Shown one piece after another: positions 1 through 5,330 of a stretch of 6,668 nucleotides of DNA (within the stretch, counting starts at the first letter, position 1; each line of letters starts with the position of its first letter). The notes below the pieces were generated by a model that did not search any database, was not told the DNA's origin, and worked only from the letters and a program-made list of their open reading frames with translations. The position numbers were made by a program, and so were the translations under genes. This DNA is from an uncultured Opitutaceae bacterium (GTDB lineage: Bacteria; Verrucomicrobiota; Verrucomicrobiia; Opitutales; Opitutaceae), in assembly GCA_937128785.1 (NCBI GenBank), contig CAKZMS010000364.1, positions 1 to 6,668 on the forward strand, read 5' to 3'.

Positions 1-2
1 CC

Positions 3-902
3 CGGGCGGCGGGGAAGCCGAAATCGGAATACGCCCGGGACATTCACTACCATGAGGAGCTGAAACTTTGGGAGCGCCGCGTTACCGCCACCTGGAACGT
101 GGTGTATCGGGTGAATCAAAACTACACCTTTTCCACCTCCAAGGAACAGGGCCTTAATCTGGAAACCCTGGAAGGTTTCCACTTTATCGACAAAGGCCTG
201 CCGGCCCATCCCCCACCCCATGGGTTCAAGGACGTCCGACTCACCTACCCGATTTTCTATTCTGAAAGGGTCGAGACTTTTGAAGAGCTCGAGCGGTTGC
301 AGGAACTCTTCATCGCCAACCTCTTCTTTATCTACGATCCCTACAGCTGGGTGGCCCGGCGCAACTCCCGCTTTCGCGGTGGTCATATCGAAGCCTGTCG
401 CGAACACATCAAAGGAAGCCGGATTTACGTCACGGATCGCCAGTGGTTCGATGAGGTCCTGGCGCGGTTTCTCTCCGACGTAACGACGATCAAACTGGAG
501 GGGGCAGATGAGATCTACTCGCTGCACATGCTGAGCAAACGGATCTGGGAAACCCCTCGGACCCTCGGATTGGGCTTCGACCCGCTCAATTGGAACCGCA
601 AGGAGAAGCGCGAAGCCAAGGACGCTCCCCAAGCCAAGGGTAGATCGAACATCAACGAATCCCCTCGAGGCTTTCGCTATGCGCTGATCGATGCCTACCA
701 GCGGTATGGCGATGAGTTGGTGAACCGCATCCGCACCCAGTTGCTCACCGCGAAGGAGAATCGCCAAAAGATCAACGGCCGGGCCATGCTCATGACTACC
801 ATCGAGGAGTTGTCCGGCCTGACTTGGCGGGAATTCGAGAATCGTGCCACGGAAACTCAGGATGCCCACCTGGCGGAACACCTTGTGACCGGCGGGCTTT
901 GA
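3..902 (+). CDS. Hypothetical protein, 5' end outside the window
   Basis: The frame is open from the left edge to a TGA at 900-902, giving at least 299 residues. The first in-frame start-like codon is GTG at 99, but the reading continues upstream without a stop (RAAGKPKSEYARDIHYHEEL...), with the same charged and aromatic composition as the rest. The true start is therefore probably outside the window and 99 is internal. I do not recognise the family. The visible part is hydrophilic and mixed alpha/beta in character, with no membrane segment. It has several aromatic-rich stretches (about residues 75-100 after the GTG) and a Lys/Arg/Glu-rich linker (about residues 168-185 after the GTG). No catalytic motif is obvious. 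It lies 102 bases upstream of mnmA on the same strand; a weak hairpin plus T-run between them suggests separate transcripts. The composition and length argue for a real gene, but its role cannot be inferred. Confidence 0.8.
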   Translation, partial: RAAGKPKSEYARDIHYHEELKLWERRVTATWNVVYRVNQNYTFSTSKEQGLNLETLEGFHFIDKGLPAHPPPHGFKDVRLTYPIFYSERVETFEELERLQELFIANLFFIYDPYSWVARRNSRFRGGHIEACREHIKGSRIYVTDRQWFDEVLARFLSDVTTIKLEGADEIYSLHMLSKRIWETPRTLGLGFDPLNWNRKEKREAKDAPQAKGRSNINESPRGFRYALIDAYQRYGDELVNRIRTQLLTAKENRQKINGRAMLMTTIEELSGLTWREFENRATETQDAHLAEHLVTGGL

Positions 903-939
903 CTACACCCGCGGTCGAAGCGCCGTTCCGCGGTGCGGG

Positions 940-964
940 GAAAACTGAGCGGTTTCATTTTTTT
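940..964 (+). terminator. Weak candidate intrinsic terminator after the first gene
   Basis: A short imperfect stem, GAAAAC (940-945) with GGTTTC (951-956), has one A-G mismatch and a 5-nt loop. It is followed by seven T residues (958-964). A second small stem, CCGC/GCGG (928-931 and 935-938), lies just before it. The T-run suits an intrinsic terminator, but the stem is weak, so this is only a candidate. Confidence 0.3.
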
Positions 965-1004
965 GGGACTTTCCTGGGAATGGGCGAAATGAAAGAGTTC
1001 GGGC

Positions 1005-2096
1005 ATGCCTTCCTCTGATCGCATTCTGGTCGCCCTTTCCGGGGGCGTCGACAGCGCCGTCGCCGCTCTTCTCCTGCAGGAGTCCGGTGCCGACGTTGAA
1101 GCGGCCTACATGAAGAACTGGATCAATGAGGACGAGATCATCGGAGACTGCCCCTGGGAGCAGGATATCGTCGACGCTCGCGCGGTGGCTGAACATTTGG
1201 GCATTCCTTTTCGGGTGGTGAACTTGATGGAGGAATATCGGGAGCGAGTCGTCGCCTACCTCCTTGATGGTTACCAACGGGGGCTTACGCCCAATCCCGA
1301 TGTGATGTGCAATCGCGACATCAAGTTTGGCGTATTCGCCCAGTGGGCACACGATCACGGATTCGATGCCGTCGCCACCGGTCATTACGCCCAGCGCCGG
1401 CCACAACCGGACGGCACGTGGCAACTGCTGGAAGGCGCCGATCCCAATAAGGATCAGACCTACTTCCTCGCCCTTCTCGAACAAGCCCAACTCGCGGCCG
1501 CCCGCTTCCCCATCGGCCACCTCGAAAAACCCGCATTACGCCAAGTCGCCGCCGAAGCCGGCCTGCCCAATGCCACCAAAAAGGACAGCCAGGGCATCTG
1601 TTTCATCGGCCAGGTAAAGATGCAGGATTTCCTCCGGGAGTATGTGCCGGACCAGCCCGGCCCCATCATGCGAGCCACCGACGAGACCTTGCTCGGCGAG
1701 CACCGTGGCCTCCACTACTTCACCTTGGGGCAGCGCAAGGGCATCGGCGTACCGTCCAACACGGATGGCAAGGCTTACGTGGTGGTCGGCAAACGGGCGG
1801 AGGACCATGCCTTGCTGGTGGCATTCGATGAGCCGGAAGCTCCGGGACTTTTCACCCAGGAAGTCAGCGTGCATTCTCTGCGCTGGAACACCCCCACTCC
1901 ACCTGAAGGCGTAAGGGAGCTGGAAGGCAAAGTCCGCTACCGCGATCCCCGGGTGCGCCTGCAATTTGCGGCGGACCCAGCCAACCCCACCCGGGCCCGG
2001 ATTCGTTTTACCGAGCCCCAACGCGGGCTGGCGGCGGGACAAATTTTGGCTCTCTACGACGGCAACCGGCTCATTGGGGGCGGAGTGTATGCTTAA
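1005..2096 (+). CDS. mnmA: tRNA-specific 2-thiouridylase MnmA
   Basis: MnmA (TrmU) adenylates the wobble uridine U34 of tRNA-Lys, -Glu and -Gln with ATP, then transfers persulfide sulfur to make 2-thiouridine in the cytoplasm. The 363-residue length is normal for the family. The N-terminal PP-loop ATP site SGGVDS is at residues 12-17. The first catalytic cysteine is C102 in [13 protein letters not shown], and the second, persulfide-carrying cysteine is C199 in DSQGICFIG. The tRNA-contacting stretch [12 protein letters not shown] is near 144-155, and the C-terminal beta-barrel domain runs from about 235 to the end. The family insert [17 protein letters not shown] (about 38-54) resembles versions in Verrucomicrobiota/Planctomycetota. 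The ATG at 1005 places the PP-loop at the usual distance from the N-terminus; nearby upstream ATGs are out of frame. A weak purine stretch (GAAAGAG, 991-997) could serve as ribosome binding site. No dedicated sulfur-relay gene is adjacent. Confidence 0.98.
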   Translation: MPSSDRILVALSGGVDSAVAALLLQESGADVEAAYMKNWINEDEIIGDCPWEQDIVDARAVAEHLGIPFRVVNLMEEYRERVVAYLLDGYQRGLTPNPDVMCNRDIKFGVFAQWAHDHGFDAVATGHYAQRRPQPDGTWQLLEGADPNKDQTYFLALLEQAQLAAARFPIGHLEKPALRQVAAEAGLPNATKKDSQGICFIGQVKMQDFLREYVPDQPGPIMRATDETLLGEHRGLHYFTLGQRKGIGVPSNTDGKAYVVVGKRAEDHALLVAFDEPEAPGLFTQEVSVHSLRWNTPTPPEGVRELEGKVRYRDPRVRLQFAADPANPTRARIRFTEPQRGLAAGQILALYDGNRLIGGGVYA

Positions 2097-2201
2097 GGCC
2101 CTCAGATTGGATTGAGAAAATCGTCGTGCAACCCCGACGACCTTGGCCAATTATATGATTCTCATCTCGCTTCTGAAACCGCCTCCCTCCCTCTCGCACC
2201 T

Positions 2202-2780
2202 TTGAAGACTCAATATCTCCTGCTCGTCTGGTATGCCGGATTCGTGGTGTCTTCGTTGGCCTACCTCAGTGTGATGCATCAGACGCGGGCGGATGCTCGG
2301 ATTGATGAAGCCGTATTCGCGGCGATTCGAACCAAGGCCACTCTTGAAACGGATCTGCCCAAAGCCCGTCAGGTCGCACTTGACGCGATCGCCCTCCTGG
2401 AATCGACCGAAGGCACGACCCACTCCGCGGATCGCTTTCACTTGTTCTACGTCGGCTTCGCCTTCCTGGGTTCCCTCCCCCTAGCCGCCTATGCCGGCCA
2501 ATCCATGCGCGACAAACTCTTCGTTACACGACCGGCGAACATGCCCCACATTGTCTACTGGACCCTTTTTGGCGTCTCCACCCGCCGCACCGCCGTCCGC
2601 TACATGTGGCTTTCGGTGGCGCTGGCCTTTGTTTCCGCGGCCGTCTCGCTTATAACCCCCATCGGATACCTCGGTCTGTTCTCCCTGGTGACCGCCTACC
2701 TCTACCAATACGCCATCGAGTGGGTCGACAAGAACGCCTACTGGGCCAACCAGACCCGGGTCCCCTTCCCGATGGGCTGA
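2202..2780 (+). CDS. Small multi-pass membrane protein of unknown function, paralog 1 (TTG start)
   Basis: I do not recognise the family. The protein is 192 residues long from a TTG start. One hydrophobic segment lies near the N-terminus (about residues 5-25), then a hydrophilic stretch of about 55 residues, then a second membrane segment (about 82-97). A conserved polar stretch with SMRDKLFVTRPANMP follows, then one or two further hydrophobic segments (about 137-171) and a short polar tail. No ATG occurs before the membrane segment. TTG 2202 is chosen because from it the protein aligns without gaps to the downstream paralog through 189 residues (LKTQYLLLV against MNIQKPLLV). The other TTG, at 2112, would add 30 residues with no counterpart there. 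No Shine-Dalgarno is visible. It starts 105 bases after mnmA. A membrane location is well supported; function is unknown. Confidence 0.85.
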   Translation: MKTQYLLLVWYAGFVVSSLAYLSVMHQTRADARIDEAVFAAIRTKATLETDLPKARQVALDAIALLESTEGTTHSADRFHLFYVGFAFLGSLPLAAYAGQSMRDKLFVTRPANMPHIVYWTLFGVSTRRTAVRYMWLSVALAFVSAAVSLITPIGYLGLFSLVTAYLYQYAIEWVDKNAYWANQTRVPFPMG

Positions 2781-2791
2781 CGCTCAGGCCC
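2774..2791 (+). other. Small hairpin across the stop codon of paralog 1
   Basis: GGGCTGA (2774-2780) pairs with TCAG and CCC (2784-2787 and 2789-2791) around a CGC loop, with one bulged G at 2788. There is no T-run after it, so it is not a standard intrinsic terminator. It may protect the RNA 3' end or be incidental. Confidence 0.3.
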
Positions 2792-2893
2792 TAAATCACC
2801 CACCCAATCGAGTTTTGCACTTCATCGGAAATTCTCTTCACCTGAAACCCACTCGACTCCCCAAGGCTCATCACCGCTAGACTTCCGCCGCCC

Positions 2894-3463
2894 ATGAATA
2901 TCCAAAAACCGCTCCTGGTCATCTACCTGATCTTCGTCGTGGGTTCCTTCAGCTTCCTGATCTATACCAACCAGCTGGTGCGCTCGACCCAGTTTGCCCC
3001 CGATAGTTTCGAGCGGATGCGCGAGGCCGTGCAACATACCCGCTCCATCGAGGATGCCCGCGAAAACATCAACCGCTACATCACGCTGGTTGAGATGAGT
3101 GAGCAGATCGCCGCCGAGCGCGCCCGGATGAACTCTCTCTACGTCTGGTTCGCGATCGTAATGTCACTGCCCCTCGCCGCCTATACCGGTCAGAGCATGC
3201 GGGATAAATTGTTCGTCACTCGGCCGGCGAATATGCCGCGCATCGTCTTTTGGACCCTGTGGGGCGTCAGCACCCGCAAGACTGCTATCCGCTACATGCG
3301 GTTATCCATCCTGCTCGCGGCGGTTTCACTCGGACTGGCTTACTTCAATCCCATGGGTTTCCTCGGGATCTTCGCCCTCATTACCGCGGCCCTCTACCGC
3401 TACGCCGTCAAGTGGGTGGACGACAATTCCTACTGGGCCAACGCCACCCGCGCTCCGTTCTAA
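2894..3463 (+). CDS. Small multi-pass membrane protein of unknown function, paralog 2
   Basis: This is the tandem paralog of the preceding gene, 189 residues long from ATG. The layout is the same: membrane segment 1 (about 6-24), a polar loop rich in Glu/Arg and probably helical (about 25-80), membrane segment 2 (about 82-97), the near-invariant stretch SMRDKLFVTRPANMP (101-115), and hydrophobic segments at about 137-151 and 155-169. The C-terminus reads WVDDNSYWAN. By direct counting, the last 98 residues match paralog 1 at 68 positions without gaps, whereas the first 91 match at about 25. This suggests a constrained C-terminal membrane/cytoplasmic unit and a diverged N-terminal loop. The 113-base gap upstream has no clear promoter or Shine-Dalgarno. 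The DJ-1/PfpI gene begins 8 bases downstream, so the two are probably co-transcribed. The family is not one I can name. Confidence 0.9.
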   Translation: MNIQKPLLVIYLIFVVGSFSFLIYTNQLVRSTQFAPDSFERMREAVQHTRSIEDARENINRYITLVEMSEQIAAERARMNSLYVWFAIVMSLPLAAYTGQSMRDKLFVTRPANMPRIVFWTLWGVSTRKTAIRYMRLSILLAAVSLGLAYFNPMGFLGIFALITAALYRYAVKWVDDNSYWANATRAPF

Positions 3464-3471
3464 GTAGGTAG

Positions 3472-4086
3472 ATGGCAGCATCCCCCCGCAAACTCGTGGT
3501 CGGTGGCGTCCTTTTCCCCGGCTTCGAACTTCTGGATATCTTCGGACCGCTGGAGCTCTTTGGCCTGCTCCGAGACAAAGTTGAAATCACCCTGATCGGC
3601 GAGCAGGCCGGTCCCGTGCCCAGTGCCCAAGGACCTTCCGCCATCATAGACCAAGCGTTTGCGCAGGTGGAGTCGGTCGATGTTCTGCTTATCCCCGGCG
3701 GCTTCGGAGTTCGCCAAGTAGTGGAGCACCCGGAAGTCCTCGAATCCCTCAAACGACTTCATGCGGGCGCCCAATTTACGGCGAGTATCTGCACTGGATC
3801 CGCCCTGCTGGCCCGCGCCGGATTACTGGACGGTCGCAAGGCGACCACCAACAAACTGTCGTTCGATTTTCCCGTCGCCCAGGGCCCCCGGGTCGATTGG
3901 CAACGCCGCGCTCGCTGGGTCGAGGCCGGCAACATCTTTACCGCCTCCGGGGTGTCCGCCGGAATGGACATGGCGCTTGCGCTCATCCAACGCATCTGGG
4001 ATCGCTCCACCGCCAAACGCGCGGCACTGGAAGCCGAGTATATTTGGAACGAGGACCCCGACCACGATCCGTTTGCGCCTGAGTGA
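3472..4086 (+). CDS. DJ-1/PfpI family protein (isonitrile hydratase-like)
   Basis: This is a 204-residue member of the DJ-1/ThiJ/PfpI (class I glutamine amidotransferase-like) fold. The opening strand and turn VVGGVLFPGFELLDIFGPLE (9-28) contain the conserved acidic residues E19 and D22. IPGGF (74-78) forms the usual glycine turn. SICTGS (105-110) is the nucleophile elbow with C107, followed by the hallmark LLARAGLLDGRKATTN (112-127). The Asp-Leu/Ile-x-GP and Cys-Thr pattern resembles isonitrile hydratase (InhA) and the amidase-like domains of AraC-type regulators, but no HTH domain is attached. Substrate cannot be assigned: family members act as hydratases, glyoxalases, chaperones or proteases. 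It is probably a cytoplasmic single-domain enzyme with no signal peptide. The ATG at 3472 follows a short purine stretch (TAGGTAG) only 8 bases after paralog 2 stops, so translation of the two may be linked. Confidence 0.94.
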   Translation: MAASPRKLVVGGVLFPGFELLDIFGPLELFGLLRDKVEITLIGEQAGPVPSAQGPSAIIDQAFAQVESVDVLLIPGGFGVRQVVEHPEVLESLKRLHAGAQFTASICTGSALLARAGLLDGRKATTNKLSFDFPVAQGPRVDWQRRARWVEAGNIFTASGVSAGMDMALALIQRIWDRSTAKRAALEAEYIWNEDPDHDPFAPE

Positions 4087-4149
4087 AGTTCAGGCGCCAA
4101 GTTCCAAGCGTCGGAAAACCTCCGAAGTTCCAAGTAACAAGTATCAAGA

Positions 4150-4254
4150 GGAGGAAGTGCGCGACACCCTACGGGGTCATGTTGTGAAAATGTGCAACGC
4201 AGCGCAGCGGAGTTCGCATTTTACAACGTGCCCCCCTTTTCGCGTCCGCCCTCC
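4150..4254 (+). other. Long conserved imperfect hairpin in repeat copy A (possible structured RNA)
   Basis: From base to tip the pairs are: GGAGG 4150-4154 with 4250-4254; CGCGA 4160-4164 with 4240-4244; GGGG 4173-4176 with the C-run at 4231-4236; GTTGT 4181-4185 with 4223-4227; AAAATGTG 4187-4194 with CGCATTTT 4215-4222 (one T-G wobble); AAC 4196-4198 with 4212-4214. A bulged C lies at 4195. The apical loop is GCAGCGCAGCGGA (4199-4211). Stem arms differ from copy B but remain paired. Wobbles 4193-4216, 4180-4228 and 4159-4245 are G-U only if the plus strand is the folded molecule. No promoter is identified, so transcription is unproven. Confidence 0.6.
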
Positions 4255-4322
4255 ATTCCGCTCCCTCCAACAGGGCGTCAGATAAAGCGAACGATCACCC
4301 GGTGGCCTCGATGATCCCGGTT

Positions 4323-4396
4323 CATTGGACATTGAATTTGGGGCATTGAGCATTGGACATTGGTCATTGGTCATTAGTCACGGGCCATTGGTCATT
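4323..4396. repeat. Heptanucleotide tandem repeat, CATTGGW
   Basis: This is about 10.6 consecutive 7-bp units with consensus CATTGGW, in strict register from 4323 to 4396. Clean units are at 4323, 4351, 4358, 4365 and 4386; the units at 4330, 4344 and 4372 are degenerate, and those at 4337 and 4379 are strongly diverged. It sits inside repeat copy A at a place where copy B has only a few bases, so it looks like an insertion or local expansion. Minus-strand frames through it give repetitive TNDQ-type peptides, which are artefacts of the repeat. Confidence 0.85.
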
Positions 4397-4412
4397 CGCG
4401 CGCTCCGCGCGC
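4397..4412. other. GC palindrome directly after the lysE stop codon
   Basis: GCGCGC 4398-4403 and GCGCGC 4407-4412 flank a TCC loop. The structure begins one base past the lysE stop codon (4414-4416, minus strand). No T-run follows on the minus strand, so it is not a classical intrinsic terminator, although it could still block exonucleases. A related palindrome with the same CATTCGCGCG edge follows the ATPase gene at 5311-5326. Confidence 0.6.
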
Positions 4413-4413
4413 C

Positions 4414-5043
4414 TCACCCTTTTACCAGCAGCACGTTCACCGCGAAGGCGATGAACACGAGGCCGAGGGCACGATCCACCCAAACCCCCATCCGTAGGTA
4501 GCTCCGCCGCAATGCTGGCCGCGTAAACACCAGTGCCACCAGACTGAACCACCCAAACGTCCAGATGGCCATCCACGCACCATACACCGCCTGCCAGCCC
4601 CGCGAGGTTTCCGGGCTCACCAACACGGTGTAGAGCGTGATAAAAAACAGCGCTGCCTTCGGATTGAGCACATTGGTCAGAAACCCCCGGCGCCAGGCGC
4701 CCCGTTTAGGCCCCGATGAAACTCCCTCCTCGACCACCATTTCCCCCGGCCCTCGCGACCGCAGTGCCCGCCACCCCATCCAGGCCAGATAGGCAGCGCC
4801 GAGGACTTTGAGCACCCCAAATACTGTCGGCGAGTTGCGCACCACCAGTCCCAGTCCCAACAGCGCATAGCTCACATGCACCAGGATGCCACAGCCGATG
4901 CCCGAGGCGCTTCGCAGTGCGGTGGCCCGCCCGTAGCGCAGGCTTTGGCGTAGGATCAGGGTAAAGTCCGGACCGGGACTGGCCACGGCCAACCCGTGCG
5001 CCACGGCAATCGCCCCAAACTCAATCCAAACCTCGGAAGACAT
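4414..5043 (-). CDS. LysE/RhtB family amino-acid/metabolite exporter
   Basis: This is a 209-residue inner-membrane exporter of the LysE/RhtB superfamily, which drives efflux of amino acids or related metabolites, probably by proton antiport. The family signature PGPDF is at 23-27, followed by LRQSLRYGR (31-39) and the glycine-rich helix SGIGCGILVH (47-56). KVLGAAYLAWMGWRALR is at 79-95, and FLTNVLNPKAALFF at 121-134 contains the conserved NPK. About six hydrophobic segments fit the usual topology, with a charged cytoplasmic loop near 95-119. Substrate cannot be told from sequence. The start at 5043 (MSSEVWIEF) puts PGPDF at the family's usual position. A longer reading to 5118 would take its first residues from repeat copy B and is rejected. 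The gene lies between two direct repeat copies, and an 11-bp inverted repeat ends three bases before the start codon. Confidence 0.95.
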   Translation of the reverse strand: MSSEVWIEFGAIAVAHGLAVASPGPDFTLILRQSLRYGRATALRSASGIGCGILVHVSYALLGLGLVVRNSPTVFGVLKVLGAAYLAWMGWRALRSRGPGEMVVEEGVSSGPKRGAWRRGFLTNVLNPKAALFFITLYTVLVSPETSRGWQAVYGAWMAIWTFGWFSLVALVFTRPALRRSYLRMGVWVDRALGLVFIAFAVNVLLVKG

Positions 5044-5046
5044 CAG

Positions 5047-5102
5047 CGGAGATTGCCGCGTCCCCGCCAAACCATGCGAGAACCAAGCGGAGGCAATCTC
5101 CG
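5047..5102 (-). promoter_or_regulatory. Inverted repeat in the lysE leader
   Basis: CGGAGATTGCC (5047-5057) and GGCAATCTCCG (5092-5102) are perfect 11-bp complements separated by 34 bases. Read in the lysE direction, the second arm ends three bases before the ATG, so a leader hairpin could cover the ribosome-binding region. As DNA it could instead be a protein-binding site. The outer arm overlaps the edge of repeat copy B by four bases. Function is inferred from position only. Confidence 0.4.
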
Positions 5103-5125
5103 AAGTTCCAAGTTCCAAGTATCAA

Positions 5126-5232
5126 GAGGAGGCGGTGCGCGACGACCTGCGGGGTCGACGTCGTTAAAACGTTCTACGCAGCGCAGCGGAGTAAACGTTT
5201 TCTGACTCGACCCCTTTTCGCGTCCGCTCTTC
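5126..5232 (+). other. Long conserved imperfect hairpin in repeat copy B (possible structured RNA)
   Basis: From base to tip the pairs are: GAGGAG 5126-5131 with 5227-5232; CGG 5133-5135 with CCG 5224-5226; CGCGA 5138-5142 with 5218-5222; GGGGTCGA 5151-5158 with TCGACCCC 5207-5214; GTC 5160-5162 with GAC 5204-5206; AAAACGTT 5166-5173 with AACGTTTT 5194-5201; TAC 5175-5177 with GTA 5191-5193. A bulged C lies at 5174, matching 4195 in copy A. The loop GCAGCGCAGCGGA (5178-5190) is identical to copy A. Wobbles 5128-5230, 5137-5223 and 5163-5203 are G-U on the plus strand. Copy B folds more completely than copy A. Confidence 0.65.
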
Positions 5233-5310
5233 ATGCCGCTCCCGCCAGCACGACCCCAGAGAACGACAACGATCGCCTGGCGGCGGCACTACTCCGGTTC
5301 TTTGCCCATT

Positions 5311-5326
5311 CGCGCGTCCGGCGCGC
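5311..5326. other. GC palindrome after the ATPase stop codon
   Basis: GCGCG 5312-5316 and CGCGC 5322-5326 flank a TCCGG loop. The structure begins four bases past the stop codon (5331-5333, minus strand). It is the counterpart of 4397-4412 after lysE. There is no T-run, so its role as a terminator is doubtful. Confidence 0.5.
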
Positions 5327-5330
5327 CCGC

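Larger units (their letters stand above)
4121..4412. repeat. Composite intergenic repeat, copy A
   Basis: This is the first of two direct copies. The part at 4121-4178 matches 5099-5156 at 51 of 58 positions without gaps. The match continues as a hairpin and then a weaker tail to about 4305, equivalent to 5283. Two 17-nt blocks are identical in both copies: one over the hairpin apex (4197-4213) and CCCCTTTTCGCGTCCGC (4233-4249). After about 4320 this copy carries a heptamer array that copy B lacks, then rejoins copy B at CATTCGCGCG next to the lysE stop codon. With the short stretch from 4087 it fills the whole gap between two converging genes. No protein-coding signal is present; the short frames here are readings of repeats. 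Confidence 0.85.
5099..5326. repeat. Composite intergenic repeat, copy B
   Basis: This is the second copy of the element at 4121-4412, in the same orientation and offset by about 978 bases. It starts with GTTCCAA heptamers (5105-5125), continues into the long hairpin and the identical block at 5211-5227, then a tail detectable to about 5283. It ends with CATTCGCGCG and a GC palindrome near the ATPase stop codon. It lacks the CATTGGW array of copy A. It occupies most of the 287-base gap between the ATPase gene and lysE, and I see no other gene there. Confidence 0.85.

Noticed and set aside
903..1520. 205-residue open frame on the minus strand over mnmA
   Set aside because: It lies opposite mnmA, whose catalytic motifs are intact, and its translation has no recognisable domain. 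It is a by-product of GC-rich codon use.
1536..2150. 204-residue open frame on the minus strand over mnmA
   Set aside because: It is the antisense shadow of the mnmA C-terminal domain, with no start context or motif.
2154..2159. TATGAT as a promoter -10 box upstream of paralog 1
   Set aside because: It is a fair match to TATAAT, but no -35-like hexamer lies 16-18 bases upstream. It was not supported well enough to annotate.
4177..4374. Minus-strand short frame with repetitive TNDQ-like peptide
   Set aside because: The peptide is the translation of the CATTGGW array and the hairpin, not a protein gene.
4323..4396. CRISPR array
   Set aside because: The units are 7 bp and contiguous, with no spacers and no cas genes.
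4397..4412. Intrinsic terminator for lysE
   Set aside because: The GC stem is strong but no T-run follows it in the lysE direction, so it is listed as a palindrome only.
5044..5118. N-terminal extension of the LysE protein by 25 residues
   Set aside because: The added residues are not hydrophobic like the family N-terminus, and the first come from the GTTCCAA repeat. The ATG at 5043 gives the usual LysE/RhtB start.
4121..5283. Integron attC sites flanking a lysE cassette
   Set aside because: attC sites keep conserved ends (RYYYAAC and GTTRRRY) and a variable centre. Here the centre loop is conserved and those ends are absent. No integrase is seen, and the second copy lies behind an ordinary ATPase gene.
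4121..5326. Insertion sequence or composite transposon
   Set aside because: There is no transposase, no clear terminal inverted repeats and no target duplication I could identify. The copies are short and non-coding.
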